Assembly (NCBI RefSeq): GCF_003347635.1
Contig: NZ_QDFY01000003.1
Coordinates: forward strand, 124,001-188,000
DNA: 64,000 bases
Reading direction: 5' to 3'
DNA from: Sphingosinicella terrae
GTDB lineage: Bacteria > Pseudomonadota > Alphaproteobacteria > Sphingomonadales > Sphingomonadaceae
The translations under genes were made by a program, and so were the position numbers. This document shows, piece after piece, positions 1 to 8,913 of the stretch (positions are counted from its first letter, which is position 1; each line of letters begins with the position of its first letter). The notes below the pieces were generated by a model. That model was not told the origin of the DNA and searched no databases. It saw only the letters and a list, made by a program, of their open reading frames with translations.

Positions 1-1
1 G

Positions 2-3000
2 AGGGACGTGCGCCTCTACGATCCCGAGGGACTGTTCGCCGAATCGGCGGCGATCGACATGGACTGGCGCCCGATCGCCTTCCTGTTCAACCGGCTGCTG
101 ATCCACGAGCTGGAATCCGATCTCGTCATCCTCCATCGCCTGCCCGAGCTGATCGAGCCCGAGGAGCCCGGCCCGATCCTTCCGCGCTACGACATCCATG
201 TCGGCCGCCTCGACGTTCACCTGCTTCGGATCGGCCGCCGGGTCACCGGCCGCGAGCGCGCCGGCAGCCTCGCCGGTGAGGCGGAGATCCGGCGTGGCCG
301 GGCGCTGATCGGGCTGGAGGTGCGGGTGCGCGAGTCGTCTGGAGCGGCCGACATGCCCGGCGGCGACCTCCTGCGCGTGCGGCTCGATGCCGAACCGGAG
401 CGCGACCGCTTCGACCTCGAGGCTCGGGTCCGATCGCCGGCCGACGGTGTCGCCGGTGCGATGCTCGGGACGCGACGCCCGGTCCGGCTCGACGTCCAGG
501 GCGACGGCAGCTGGGCTCGCTGGCGCGGACGTGGCCTGCTCGACATTTCCGGCCGCCGCACCGCCGAGATCGCGCTCGGCATGGACGAAGGCCGCTTTCG
601 CTTGCGCGGCTGGGCGGCGCCGGCGCCTTTCCTGCGCGGCAAGCTCCAGCGGCTGAGCGCGCAACGCATGCTGCTCAATGCGGCCGGCACGGTAGACGAA
701 AGCCGCTTCGACGGGCGCCTGTCGGTCCGCACCGCCGCGCTCCGCGCCGAGGCTCGCGGCGCCGTCGATTTCGGGCGCGGCCGCTATGACGAGGTCGCGG
801 TCGCCGCCGAGCTGCTGCAGCCGCCGGCCTTGTTCCGCAACATGACCGGCCGCCAGGTCCGGCTCACCGGCCTGCTCGACGGCCGCTTCGGCGAGGCCGA
901 CTTCGTCTATCGCCTCACCGCGCCGCGCGTCGCCTTCGACCAGACCGGGTTCGAGGAGGTGCGGGCCACCGGTCGCGGACGTCTGACGCGCACGCCTGTC
1001 CGGGTGCCGGTCCTCGCCACGGCGCGAAGGGTCACCGGCGCCGGTGACGTCGCCGGGAACATCCTTGCCAATCTCCGGCTCGAGGGCGCGCTCGAAGTGA
1101 CCGCGCGGCAGCTCACCGGACAGCGGCTCGCGATACGCTCGGACCGCCTGCGCGGGTTCGCCAATGTCGAGGTCGACCTGCGCACGGGGGTCTATCTCGT
1201 CACCGCCGACGCGGCCTTGCCCCAATATCTCGTTCCGGGCTTCGGTCTCGTCGACGTCACCAGCGATCTCCGGGCCGTGCCGGGTCCCGGCGGCCGCGGC
1301 ACCATCGTCAGCGGCGACGCGCGCGCCCAGGTGCGGCGGCTCGACAATGGCTTCCTCGCCTGGGTGGCCGGCGGCCTTCCGCGGCTCGACACCGCCTGGG
1401 TACGCGGCCCGGACGGGATCGTCCGCTTCTCCAACCTTCGGGTCGGTGCGCCGAACCTTGCTCTGGCGGCGCAGGGGCTGCGCCGCCGCGACGGCACCTT
1501 TTCGCTGGAGGCGAGCGGGCGTCATGCCGAATACGGCCCGCTCAGTCTGAATCTCGAAGGACGGATCGAGCGGCCGCAGCTGGCGATCAGGCTGGAAAGC
1601 CCCGTCGACGCGCTCGGCCTCGCCGACGTCCTGATCGAGCTCGACCCCAGCGACGCGGGCTTCGCCTGGCGGGCGGCCGGCGGCTCGACGCTCGGGCCGT
1701 TCACCGGCAATGGCGCGATCCTGCTGCCGTCCGGTCAGCCGGCGACGATCCAGGTCGTGGCGCTCGACGTGTCCGGAACGCGGGCGGTCGGCGCGCTCCG
1801 CTCCGATCCCGGCGGCTTCACCGGCCGGCTCGACGTCGCCGGCGGCGGGCTGGACGGGCGGCTGCTGTTCAGCCCCGCGGGAACGGTCCAGCGGATCGCC
1901 GTCAATCTCGCCGCCGCGGACGCGCGCTTCGTCGGGCCGCCGCCGATCGTCATGCGCCGCGGCACGATCGAGGGAGTCGTCCTGCTCGATCCCGCCGGCA
2001 CCTCGGTGGAGGGCCGAATCGTCGCGCGCGGCGTCAGCCGCGGCCCGCTGTCGATCGCCAGCCTCGACGCCCGCGCCAGCCTTCGCGCCGGGGTCGGCCA
2101 GGTCCGCGCTCGCGTCGCCGGCTCGCGCGGCCGCGACTTCGCCTTCGACGCGCTCGCCGACGTGGCGCCTGGCCGCTACCGGATCAGCGGCAGCGGCACG
2201 CTCGATCGGCGCCCGCTTGAGCTGGTCTCAGCCGCCATCCTCACCAGCACGCCGGAAGGTTGGCGGCTCGAGCCGACCCGCTTCACTTTCGCCGGCGGCA
2301 CGGCCAGCCTGGCCGGACTGTTCGGCGAGCGCACCGAGATCGACGCTCGCCTGGACTCGATGCCGCTCGGCGTGCTCGACATCGCCTATCCCGAGCTCGG
2401 GCTCGGCGGCATCGCTTCGGGCATGGTCCGCTACCGCTCCGCAGGGGCCGGGGCGCCCCCCGCCGGCGAGGCCAATCTGCGCGTCCGCGGTCTGACCCGC
2501 GCCGGTCTGGTCCTGTCGTCGCGGCCCGTCGATCTCGGTCTCAACGCGCGGCTGGACGGGGTCAATGCGGCGATGCGGGCGGTGGCGGTCAGCGAAGGCC
2601 GGACCATCGGACGCGCGCAGGCGCGGATTTCGCCGATCGGACAGGCCGGCGGACTGATGGAGCGGCTGTCTCGCGCCCCGATGCGGGCGCAGCTGCGCTA
2701 TAACGGGCCGGCTGACACGCTCTGGCGGCTGACCGGAATCGAGCTGCTCGATCTCAGCGGACCGGCGGCGATCGGCGCCGACATGCGCGGCACCCTCGAA
2801 AATCCGGTGATCGTCGGTTCCGTGCGCACCGCCGGTGCCCGCCTCGAGAGCGCCGTCACCGGCATGGTTCTCGACAATCTGCAGTCGGAAGGGCGGTTCG
2901 GCGGCTCGCGCCTGCAGATCGAGCGCTTCGCCGCCACCACCCCGGACGGCGGCCGGGTCTCCGGCACCGGGATGCTCGATTTCGGCGTCGGGAGGGGCGT

Positions 3001-3964
3001 CGGCATGAGCTTCGACGTCCGCGCCGAGGCGGCCCGATTGCTCGACCGCGACGACATCCGCGCTGCGGTGACCGGCGATCTCGCCATCCGCTCGGATGGG
3101 GAGGGCGGGACCATCTCCGGCAGCCTCAGGGTCGATCAGGGCCGCTTCCGTCTCGGCAGCGCCACCTCGGCGGCGCAGGTACCGCGCTTGAACGTGCGCG
3201 AGATCAACCGGATCGATGCCGATCTGCCTCCGGTCGCGCGCACGGTCGCACCCTGGCGGCTGGCGCTCGACGTCAGCGCTCCGAACCGGATGATGGTCAC
3301 CGGCCTCGGCATGAACAGCGAATGGAGCGCCGACGTGCGCGTGGCCGGAACGGTGACCGAGCCCCGCATCACCGGCTCGGCCGAATTGATCGACGGCACC
3401 TACGATTTCGCGGGCCGCCGCTTCGATCTCATCCGCGGCAACATCCGATTCCAGGGCGAATCGCCGGTCAACCCGCAGCTCGACATCGCCGCCGAGGCCC
3501 GGGTGCGCGGGCTCAACGCCCAGATCCGGGTCAGCGGCAGCAGCGAGCGTCCGGAGATCGCCTTCACCAGCACGCCGGCCCTGCCGCAGGACGAATTGCT
3601 CTCCCGGATCCTGTTCGGAACCTCAATCACGTCCTTATCGGCCCCGGAGGCGGTCCAGCTGGCCTCGGCGGTGGCGTCGCTCAACAACCCCGGCGGCGGT
3701 CTGGACCCGATCAACGCCCTTCGCCGCTCGGTCGGGCTGGATCGGCTCCGCGTCCTGCCCGCCGACGTCACCCAGGGGATCGGTACCCAGCTCGCCGCCG
3801 GCAAATATCTTGGACGCCGCGTCTATGTGGAGGTGGTGACCGACGGCCGCGGCTATTCCGCGACGACGGTGGAATATCAGATCACCCGCTGGCTCTCTTT
3901 GCTGTCGAGCATCTCGACGATCGGCCGCGAAAGCGTCAATCTGCGCGTCTCGCGGGATTATTGA
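2..3964 (+). CDS. tamB: TamB-like translocation/assembly protein, 5' end outside the window
   Basis: The frame is open from the left edge (first whole codon at base 2), so the start and the N-terminal membrane anchor lie outside; about 1,320 residues are visible. The chain is long, almost Cys-free and made of alternating G/V/L/R strands, the look of AsmA/TamB lipid-groove proteins. The first visible residues (YDPEGLFAES) match the region just after the TamB anchor, and the last ~350 residues fit the TamB C-terminal domain (DUF490), with NPQLDIAAEARVRG and LPQDELLSRILFG. By family knowledge TamB spans the periplasm from the inner membrane to the outer-membrane protein TamA and supports phospholipid transport or outer-membrane protein assembly. 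tamA would be expected upstream but is not visible. The next gene starts 9 bases after the stop. Confidence 0.9.
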   Translation, partial: RDVRLYDPEGLFAESAAIDMDWRPIAFLFNRLLIHELESDLVILHRLPELIEPEEPGPILPRYDIHVGRLDVHLLRIGRRVTGRERAGSLAGEAEIRRGRALIGLEVRVRESSGAADMPGGDLLRVRLDAEPERDRFDLEARVRSPADGVAGAMLGTRRPVRLDVQGDGSWARWRGRGLLDISGRRTAEIALGMDEGRFRLRGWAAPAPFLRGKLQRLSAQRMLLNAAGTVDESRFDGRLSVRTAALRAEARGAVDFGRGRYDEVAVAAELLQPPALFRNMTGRQVRLTGLLDGRFGEADFVYRLTAPRVAFDQTGFEEVRATGRGRLTRTPVRVPVLATARRVTGAGDVAGNILANLRLEGALEVTARQLTGQRLAIRSDRLRGFANVEVDLRTGVYLVTADAALPQYLVPGFGLVDVTSDLRAVPGPGGRGTIVSGDARAQVRRLDNGFLAWVAGGLPRLDTAWVRGPDGIVRFSNLRVGAPNLALAAQGLRRRDGTFSLEASGRHAEYGPLSLNLEGRIERPQLAIRLESPVDALGLADVLIELDPSDAGFAWRAAGGSTLGPFTGNGAILLPSGQPATIQVVALDVSGTRAVGALRSDPGGFTGRLDVAGGGLDGRLLFSPAGTVQRIAVNLAAADARFVGPPPIVMRRGTIEGVVLLDPAGTSVEGRIVARGVSRGPLSIASLDARASLRAGVGQVRARVAGSRGRDFAFDALADVAPGRYRISGSGTLDRRPLELVSAAILTSTPEGWRLEPTRFTFAGGTASLAGLFGERTEIDARLDSMPLGVLDIAYPELGLGGIASGMVRYRSAGAGAPPAGEANLRVRGLTRAGLVLSSRPVDLGLNARLDGVNAAMRAVAVSEGRTIGRAQARISPIGQAGGLMERLSRAPMRAQLRYNGPADTLWRLTGIELLDLSGPAAIGADMRGTLENPVIVGSVRTAGARLESAVTGMVLDNLQSEGRFGGSRLQIERFAATTPDGGRVSGTGMLDFGVGRGVGMSFDVRAEAARLLDRDDIRAAVTGDLAIRSDGEGGTISGSLRVDQGRFRLGSATSAAQVPRLNVREINRIDADLPPVARTVAPWRLALDVSAPNRMMVTGLGMNSEWSADVRVAGTVTEPRITGSAELIDGTYDFAGRRFDLIRGNIRFQGESPVNPQLDIAAEARVRGLNAQIRVSGSSERPEIAFTSTPALPQDELLSRILFGTSITSLSAPEAVQLASAVASLNNPGGGLDPINALRRSVGLDRLRVLPADVTQGIGTQLAAGKYLGRRVYVEVVTDGRGYSATTVEYQITRWLSLLSSISTIGRESVNLRVSRDY

Positions 3965-3973
3965 GGGGACGGC

Positions 3974-4639
3974 ATGCGCGGCAGGAGAGTCTGGGTGGCA
4001 GTCGCCGGCGGCCTGATCGTGCTCGCCGGGCTGACCTTGCTCTTCCTCGATGGACGCCGACCGGCGCAGCCGCGGGGCGATGGACCGGCGCAGACCGCGG
4101 CAACTTCGCCCTCCTCGCCCTCGCCCTCGCCGGAAGCGATCGCGCCGGATCCGTCCTCCCCGCGCGATCTGGCCGCAATCCTGACGCTGTCGCCGGAATG
4201 TGAGCTCGGCCAGCCGCTCGCCTCGATCTTCGAGCAGATCGTCGTCATCGATCCGGAGACGTTCGAGGCGTCGCGCGGCCGTCCAGTCGCGGTGCCGGGC
4301 TTTGCCGAGCCCATCGCGCCCCGCTTCGTGCGCAGGGTCCAGCCGCTCGAGCCCGGCGGCCATCTGCGCCATGTCAGCGCCGGGCTGCCCCTGCGCGGGG
4401 TCTGGCACGGCCTCGAGGTGACCGCGGTCGAGTTCGACTTCTACGAGGAAAGCGACGTCGCCGGCCGGCGTATCCGCTTTGCCGATTCGCCGGAGCGGAC
4501 GCGCGAGATTCTCTCCCGCAACGGCTTCGCGCTTCCGCCGGTCGGCGAGTTCCGGGAAATGGAGGGAGAGGGGATGCTGCCGTCGATCGGCATCGAGCGC
4601 CTGCCGAACGGCTCGGCTTTGACATGCACGACGGGATGA
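3974..4639 (+). CDS. membrane-anchored periplasmic hypothetical protein
   Basis: 221 residues, family not recognised. An N-terminal hydrophobic segment (about residues 8-27) after basic residues predicts a signal anchor. It is followed by a Pro/Ser/Ala-rich linker (about 32-65) and a compact soluble domain. Two Cys in the mature part, one in SPECELGQ and one four residues from the C-terminus, could form a disulfide in the periplasm. The start lies 9 bases after the tamB stop and the 3' end overlaps the next gene by 16 bases, so the three genes probably form one transcript. A role in the cell envelope is only inferred from topology and from the tamB neighbour. Confidence 0.7.
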   Translation: MRGRRVWVAVAGGLIVLAGLTLLFLDGRRPAQPRGDGPAQTAATSPSSPSPSPEAIAPDPSSPRDLAAILTLSPECELGQPLASIFEQIVVIDPETFEASRGRPVAVPGFAEPIAPRFVRRVQPLEPGGHLRHVSAGLPLRGVWHGLEVTAVEFDFYEESDVAGRRIRFADSPERTREILSRNGFALPPVGEFREMEGEGMLPSIGIERLPNGSALTCTTG

Positions 4640-5958
4640 CCGCTCCTGCTCCGGCGGCGGCCGACGATGCCGCCCGGACGCCGATGAGCGTCGGCCAGCG
4701 GCTGCGCAACATCATCGGCGGGTCGGCGGGCAATCTCGTCGAATGGTACGACTGGTATATCTACGCGGCTTTCGGCCTCTATTTCGCGCCGGTCTTCTTT
4801 CCCGAAGGCGATCAGACCTCTCAGCTGCTGAGCACCGCGGCGATCTTCGCCGTCGGCTTCGTCATGCGGCCGATCGGCGCCTGGATCATGGGCATCTATT
4901 CCGACCGGCACGGGCGCAAGGCCGGCCTCAGCCTCAGCGTGACCCTGATGTGCCTGGGCTCGCTCGCCATCGCGCTGACCCCGACCTATGCCGCGATCGG
5001 CGCCGCCGCTCCGGTCATCCTGACGGTCGCGCGGATGGTCCAGGGGCTCAGTCTCGGCGGCGAATATGGCGCCAGCGCCACCTATTTGAGCGAAATGGCC
5101 GGTCGCCGCCGCCGCGGCTTCTATTCCAGCTTCCAATATGTGAGCCTGATCGCCGGGCAGCTCATCGCTTTGTCCGTGCTGCTGCTGCTCCAGCTCCTCA
5201 TGTCGGAGCAGGCACTCGAAGCCTGGGGCTGGCGGATCCCCTTCGCGATCGGCGCCGTGCTGGCGGTCATCGTTTTCTATATCCGCCGCCGGCTGGTTGA
5301 GACCGAGAGTTTCGAGAATGCGCGGCGGTCCGATGCGCCGCGGTCGAGCAGTGCCAGCCTGTTCCGCGATCATCCGAAGGAAGCGCTGCTGGTCATGGCC
5401 CTGACCGCCGGCGGCACCTTGGCCTTCTACGCCTACACCACCTACATGCAGAAATTCCTGGTCAATACTTCCGGCTTCGACCGCGAGACGGCGAGCCGCG
5501 TGATGACGGTCGCCCTGTTCCTGTTCATGTGCCTCCAGCCGCTTTCCGGGGCGCTGTCGGACCGGGTCGGCCGCAAGCCGGTGATGGCGACTTTCGGCAT
5601 TTTCGGCGTCCTGCTCACCGTGCCGCTCTTCACCGCGCTGGAGCAGGTGCGAGATCCCATCGCCGCCTTCGTCCTCGTCGGCGCCGCCTTGATCATCGTC
5701 ACCGGCTACACCTCGATCAACGCGGTAGTGAAGGCGGAGCTGTTCCCGGCCCATATCCGCGCCCTCGGTGTGGCGCTCCCCTACGCGCTGGCCAACACGA
5801 TGTTCGGCGGAACCGCCGAATATGTCGCCTTGTGGTTCAAGGACCAGGGCATGGAGCGCGGCTTCTACTGGTACGTGACGGCGATGATCGGCCTCTCCCT
5901 GATCGTCTACCTGACCATGCGCGACACGAAGCGGCACTCGCTGATCGAGGAGGATTGA
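4624..5958 (+). CDS. MFS transporter, metabolite:H+ symporter (KgtP-like) family
   Basis: 444 residues with about twelve hydrophobic segments. The MHS-family signature is plain: GNLVEWYDWYIYAAFG opening helix 1, RPIGAWIMGIYSDRHGRK in the loop 2-3 region, RMVQGLSLGGEYG in helix 4 and a second DRVGRKP copy in the C-terminal half. The family takes up carboxylic acids or osmolytes such as alpha-ketoglutarate, citrate, shikimate or proline/betaine together with protons; the substrate here cannot be read from sequence. The ATG at 4624 lies inside the preceding gene (16-base overlap), and an in-frame ATG at 4636 is an alternative. A strong palindrome about 20 bases after the stop probably ends the transcript. 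Confidence 0.9.
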   Translation: MHDGMTAPAPAAADDAARTPMSVGQRLRNIIGGSAGNLVEWYDWYIYAAFGLYFAPVFFPEGDQTSQLLSTAAIFAVGFVMRPIGAWIMGIYSDRHGRKAGLSLSVTLMCLGSLAIALTPTYAAIGAAAPVILTVARMVQGLSLGGEYGASATYLSEMAGRRRRGFYSSFQYVSLIAGQLIALSVLLLLQLLMSEQALEAWGWRIPFAIGAVLAVIVFYIRRRLVETESFENARRSDAPRSSSASLFRDHPKEALLVMALTAGGTLAFYAYTTYMQKFLVNTSGFDRETASRVMTVALFLFMCLQPLSGALSDRVGRKPVMATFGIFGVLLTVPLFTALEQVRDPIAAFVLVGAALIIVTGYTSINAVVKAELFPAHIRALGVALPYALANTMFGGTAEYVALWFKDQGMERGFYWYVTAMIGLSLIVYLTMRDTKRHSLIEED

Positions 5959-5975
5959 CGGGGTCGACGCCCGGA

Positions 5976-6001
5976 TACCCTCCCCCGTGAGGGGGAGGGT
6001 A
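5976..6001. terminator. perfect 11-bp inverted repeat, terminator or REP-like palindrome
   Basis: Two 11-base arms (TACCCTCCCCC and its complement) flank a GTGA loop between convergent genes ending at 5958 and 6041. There is no T run, so it may be a bidirectional stem terminator or one copy of a dispersed palindrome; C/G-run palindromes of this kind are common between genes in high-GC alphaproteobacteria. Confidence 0.5.
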
Positions 6002-6040
6002 GGGCAGTGGGTGTCCAATCTGCTCAGGAAGGCGCGGTGT

Positions 6041-6436
6041 TCACCCCCGTGCCGCGACCGGAGCGAGGCGCCGGACGCCGATCCACTCCAGCATTGCCAG
6101 GCCGGCGACGGCTGCCGCCTGGACGAGCACGAATGCCGTGCCCAAGCCGGTGGCCGCTTCCGCGCCGCGCAGGACGAGCAGGCTCTCGAGCACCCACAGC
6201 AGGTTTCCCGCGACGATGAGATAGACGGCCGGCCGCGGCGGCACCGCCCGGGTCCCCGTCCACAGCATGAACAGGCCGACCGGAATGAGCGCGATCCCTG
6301 CGCCGGACAGCAAGGCACGATCGAGCCCGAACAAGGGCGCCAGCGCCCCCGCCCCGGCCGCGAGCAGGGCGCCCATGCCGAGGCAGCTCGCCGCATCGAG
6401 CAGCAGGACCCGCTTCAGGAAAGTCGTCGGTTGCAT
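6041..6436 (-). CDS. small four-helix membrane protein
   Basis: 131 residues with four hydrophobic segments (about 8-30, 40-60, 68-92 and 98-120) and short charged loops. No catalytic motif is visible and I cannot name a function. The ATG at 6436 is supported by a strong ribosome binding site (AAGGAGG about 7 bases upstream). It diverges from the XRE/MmyB regulator at 6574, and the 137-base gap holds a palindromic operator candidate, so it is a plausible target of that regulator. Divergent regulator/target pairs are usual for this class, but the link is inferred from position only. Confidence 0.75.
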   Translation of the reverse strand: MQPTTFLKRVLLLDAASCLGMGALLAAGAGALAPLFGLDRALLSGAGIALIPVGLFMLWTGTRAVPPRPAVYLIVAGNLLWVLESLLVLRGAEAATGLGTAFVLVQAAAVAGLAMLEWIGVRRLAPVAARG

Positions 6437-6510
6437 ATTCGCCTCCTTGGTCTTCGGCGGCCGATCCGCCGTTCGATGGCGACGATGTGCGCCGGAGAGG
6501 GAGGCAAGTC

Positions 6511-6529
6511 GATTACGTCGGAGGTAATG
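6511..6529. promoter_or_regulatory. palindromic operator candidate in the divergent regulator region
   Basis: ATTAC (6512-6516) and GTAAT (6524-6528) are inverted across a 7-base centre; including the inner TC/GA pair, the arms of the 19-base site match at most positions. It lies between the divergent genes at 6436 (minus) and 6574 (plus), 45 bases before the latter's start, where an XRE-family dimer would be expected to bind. No footprint is available. Confidence 0.45.
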
Positions 6530-6573
6530 GCGGCGCGCGGAATTCCAGCGCTAGAGCGGGCATCAGGAGGGAC

Positions 6574-7356
6574 ATGACGATGCAGCTCACCCACTCGGAG
6601 TTCGGCGAGCAGCTTCGCCGCTGGCGGCGGATGCGGCGGATGAGCCAGCTCGATCTCGCGCTCGAAGCCGAGATATCGTCCCGTCATCTCAGCTTCGTCG
6701 AGACCGGCCGTTCGCGGCCCTCGCGAGAGATGGTGCTGCGCCTCGCCGAGACGCTGGACCTGCCGCTGCGTGCCCGTAACCTCATGCTCGTCGCCGCCGG
6801 TCTGGCACCGCAATTTCCGGAGCGCCCGCTCGACGATCCGGCACTGGCGCCGGCGCGGCGCGCGATCGATCTCATCCTCAAGGGCCACGAGCCGTTTCCG
6901 GCGCTGGCGGTCGATCGCCACTGGAACCTGGTCGCCGCCAACGGCGCGGTCGCGCCCTTCCTCGCCGGCGTGTCGCCGCATCTGCTGGCGCCGCCGATGA
7001 ACGTGCTTCGGCTGAGCCTGCATCCCGAGGGGCTTGCGCCGCGGATCGTCAATCTCGGGGAGTGGAAGGCTCATCTCGTCCAGCGGCTGCGCGACCAGTA
7101 TGCCGCGTCCGGCGATCCCGTGCTGCAGGGCCTTGCCGAGGAGCTGCAGGCCTATCCCGGCGGCGACGGCGGCCATGGCGGCGGCGATTTCGGCGGCATT
7201 GCCGTTCCGCTGACCCTCGAGGCCGATGGCGGGCGCCTGTCCTTCCTCTCGACGACGACGATGTTCGGCACGCCTGTCGAGGTGACGCTCTCCGAGATCG
7301 CGATCGAGGCCTTCTTCCCGGCCGACGAGGAAACGGCGGCGGCCCTCAGGTCCTAG
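6574..7356 (+). CDS. XRE-family regulator with MmyB-like C-terminal ligand domain
   Basis: 260 residues. An N-terminal XRE helix-turn-helix (about 10-65; LRRWRRMRRMSQLDLALEAE, then SSRHLSFVETGRSRPSREMV) is followed by an MmyB-like PAS-type domain (about 95-250) with DRHWNLVAANGA. In the family this C-terminal domain is thought to bind a fatty acid or other small ligand. Two starts are possible: ATG 6574 lies only 3 bases after AGGAGG (6565-6570), whereas ATG 6580 has the better 9-base spacing. It diverges from a small membrane protein, and the shared gap holds a palindrome. It probably represses itself and that neighbour or a short-chain dehydrogenase elsewhere, as relatives do; this is inference. 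Confidence 0.88.
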   Translation: MTMQLTHSEFGEQLRRWRRMRRMSQLDLALEAEISSRHLSFVETGRSRPSREMVLRLAETLDLPLRARNLMLVAAGLAPQFPERPLDDPALAPARRAIDLILKGHEPFPALAVDRHWNLVAANGAVAPFLAGVSPHLLAPPMNVLRLSLHPEGLAPRIVNLGEWKAHLVQRLRDQYAASGDPVLQGLAEELQAYPGGDGGHGGGDFGGIAVPLTLEADGGRLSFLSTTTMFGTPVEVTLSEIAIEAFFPADEETAAALRS

Positions 7357-7358
7357 AG

Positions 7359-7400
7359 CGATTTCTAGTCGGATGGGATCCTCCGATGACTAAGAGATCG
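7359..7400. repeat. imperfect inverted repeat after the XRE gene
   Basis: Arms CGATTTCTAGTCGGA (7359-7373) and TCCGATGACTAAGAGATCG (7382-7400) are complementary with a few mismatches and gaps, around an 8-base centre. It starts just after the stop at 7354-7356. It may be a dispersed palindromic repeat or a terminator stem; no T run follows. Confidence 0.4.
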
Positions 7401-7468
7401 TGACATATCAGGCGTCTAGCGCCTCACCATCGACCGACCGGTCGAGTTGGTCCCGGCCCAGGCATAGT

Positions 7469-8662
7469 TCAAACCGGGCGGTCGCCCCCGACGCGCTTCC
7501 TGCGGCCGATGGCGCCCATCGCGCTCCGACGAACGTATCCCATCGCGTGGATCAAGGCTTGCTCGACCGCGCCCAGGCCCGCCCGCCGCTGGAAGCGCAT
7601 CATCTGGAACGCCACGATGGCGTAGAACGCGACCAACGCGGCGTGGGCGGCGGGGGCAAAGGGCGTGAAACGATCTTCGATGAGTGCCGAGATCCGCCAG
7701 AAGAGGATGATCTCGATGATGCCGACGCCGAGACCGATCGCCGCATGGGAGCGTTTCGGCGGCACGCCGTGGACGAAGCCGAAGAGCGGCAAGATGCAGC
7801 ACAGGATCGCGGCGGCGGCCCGGGCCGAGGCCGAAGCGTGCGCCATCGCCACATCGAGTTCTGCGCTGCCAGGCTGTGTCCGGTCGAAGTGCAGCAACTG
7901 ACCGAGCGAGAAACGGTCGAGGCGATCGCGGGGCGGCTGCTTTGGCGGGCGTTGCGCATCGGGAATGGGAATCGCCACCCGGAGAAAGCGGAAGCGGAGC
8001 GCCCGTGGATCGCCAGCCAGGCTGCCCCAGACCGCGGTGACATCGTGCAGCGCCAGGACGAAATGGTCGTCAGCGGACAGATCGAGCATTGCCGAATTGG
8101 CCAGAGCGGTCATTCCGCCGTGATTGACCACGACATCTTCGACTCTGCCGGACGCGCTGTCGATTCGTGCGAAATAGAGCTGACTTTCGCGGCCAAGCCG
8201 GTGCGATATGCCCGGCTCGATCGAATAGCCGAACTGGCCGGCCCGCACGGCCATGCCGATCGCATCGAGTCTCCGCTCGCCGGCCGGCTGGATATAGCCC
8301 CTGAGGCCGACGAGCAGCGCACAGGTGAGGATTCCGAGCATTGCCGGGCCCATGAGGAGTCGGCCATTCCCGATTCCGCTGGCGGCGAAGACTTCCAGCT
8401 CGCCAGCCGTCGCGAGACGCCGAAAAGTCAGCGCCGTCCCGAGGAACAGGCCGATGGGAAGTGCGATCGCGACATATTCCGGCAAAAGGCTGACAAGCGA
8501 GCGTGCCACCAGGCTCGGTCCTCCGGGAATGCCGGCAAGCTGGACGAACAGTCGAGGCGTGGTTTCGAGGCAAAGGAGGAACATGACCACGCCGACGACG
8601 ATTGCGTACCAGACGATCACTTGGCGGAGGACATAGCGATCGATGAGGAGGAGCCTAGGCAG
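7469..8662 (-). CDS. LptF/LptG-family permease, apparent CTG start
   Basis: About 397 residues of the YjgP/YjgQ (LptF/LptG) family: three N-terminal membrane helices, a periplasmic beta-jellyroll (about 140-270) and three C-terminal helices. Family members are permease subunits of the LPS exporter that hand lipid from the inner membrane to the periplasmic bridge. The first in-frame ATG/GTG/TTG is a GTG at 8620, but starting there loses LLIDRYVLRQ, the conserved family N-terminus. A CTG at 8662 restores it, has GAAGG eight bases upstream and overlaps the stop of the small upstream gene by 8 bases. LptF and LptG are normally encoded as a pair; this copy stands alone at the end of an envelope-glycan gene run, so it may export a different glycolipid. 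Family call firm, substrate unknown. Confidence 0.85.
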   Translation of the reverse strand: MPRLLLIDRYVLRQVIVWYAIVVGVVMFLLCLETTPRLFVQLAGIPGGPSLVARSLVSLLPEYVAIALPIGLFLGTALTFRRLATAGELEVFAASGIGNGRLLMGPAMLGILTCALLVGLRGYIQPAGERRLDAIGMAVRAGQFGYSIEPGISHRLGRESQLYFARIDSASGRVEDVVVNHGGMTALANSAMLDLSADDHFVLALHDVTAVWGSLAGDPRALRFRFLRVAIPIPDAQRPPKQPPRDRLDRFSLGQLLHFDRTQPGSAELDVAMAHASASARAAAAILCCILPLFGFVHGVPPKRSHAAIGLGVGIIEIILFWRISALIEDRFTPFAPAAHAALVAFYAIVAFQMMRFQRRAGLGAVEQALIHAMGYVRRSAMGAIGRRKRVGGDRPV

Positions 8663-8876
8663 AAACGTCGCCTTCGTTCGGCCGAGGTTCCGCTTTCCTT
8701 GCGTTCCGCGTCGCCCACAGGAGCAGCCGGCCGAACAGCGCCCAGCCGTCCGGGTTGGTACTGCCGACGTGACGCAGGCGGGGCCGGTGCGCGGCCCTTG
8801 CGACGATCGGCTCCGCGATCGCCGGCGCCGGGTCGAATGTGAGTGTGTCGGGCGAGGAAAGGAATTCTTCTGTCAC
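8655..8876 (-). CDS. small unknown protein (73 aa) between a glycosyltransferase and the LptF-like gene
   Basis: A short frame of 73 codons from GTG 8876 (or 82 from TTG 8903). It fills the space between the GT4 gene stop (8914) and the LptF-like gene, and its TAG lies inside the latter's likely start, suggesting translational coupling. The protein has an acidic N-terminus, a middle stretch PRLRHVGSTNPDGWALFGRL and a basic tail; no membrane helix is certain. I do not recognise the family. Support is positional: without it there would be about 250 empty bases in an otherwise tightly packed run. Neither start has a good ribosome binding site. Confidence 0.45.
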   Translation of the reverse strand: MTEEFLSSPDTLTFDPAPAIAEPIVARAAHRPRLRHVGSTNPDGWALFGRLLLWATRNARKAEPRPNEGDVSA

Positions 8877-8913
8877 AACCAAAGACGGAGCGGGGCCACC
8901 CAATCCACACTTT

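Noticed and set aside
5976-6001. A mobile REP or MITE element.
   Set aside because: Only one copy is visible in the window, and a stem between convergent genes is explained as well by termination.
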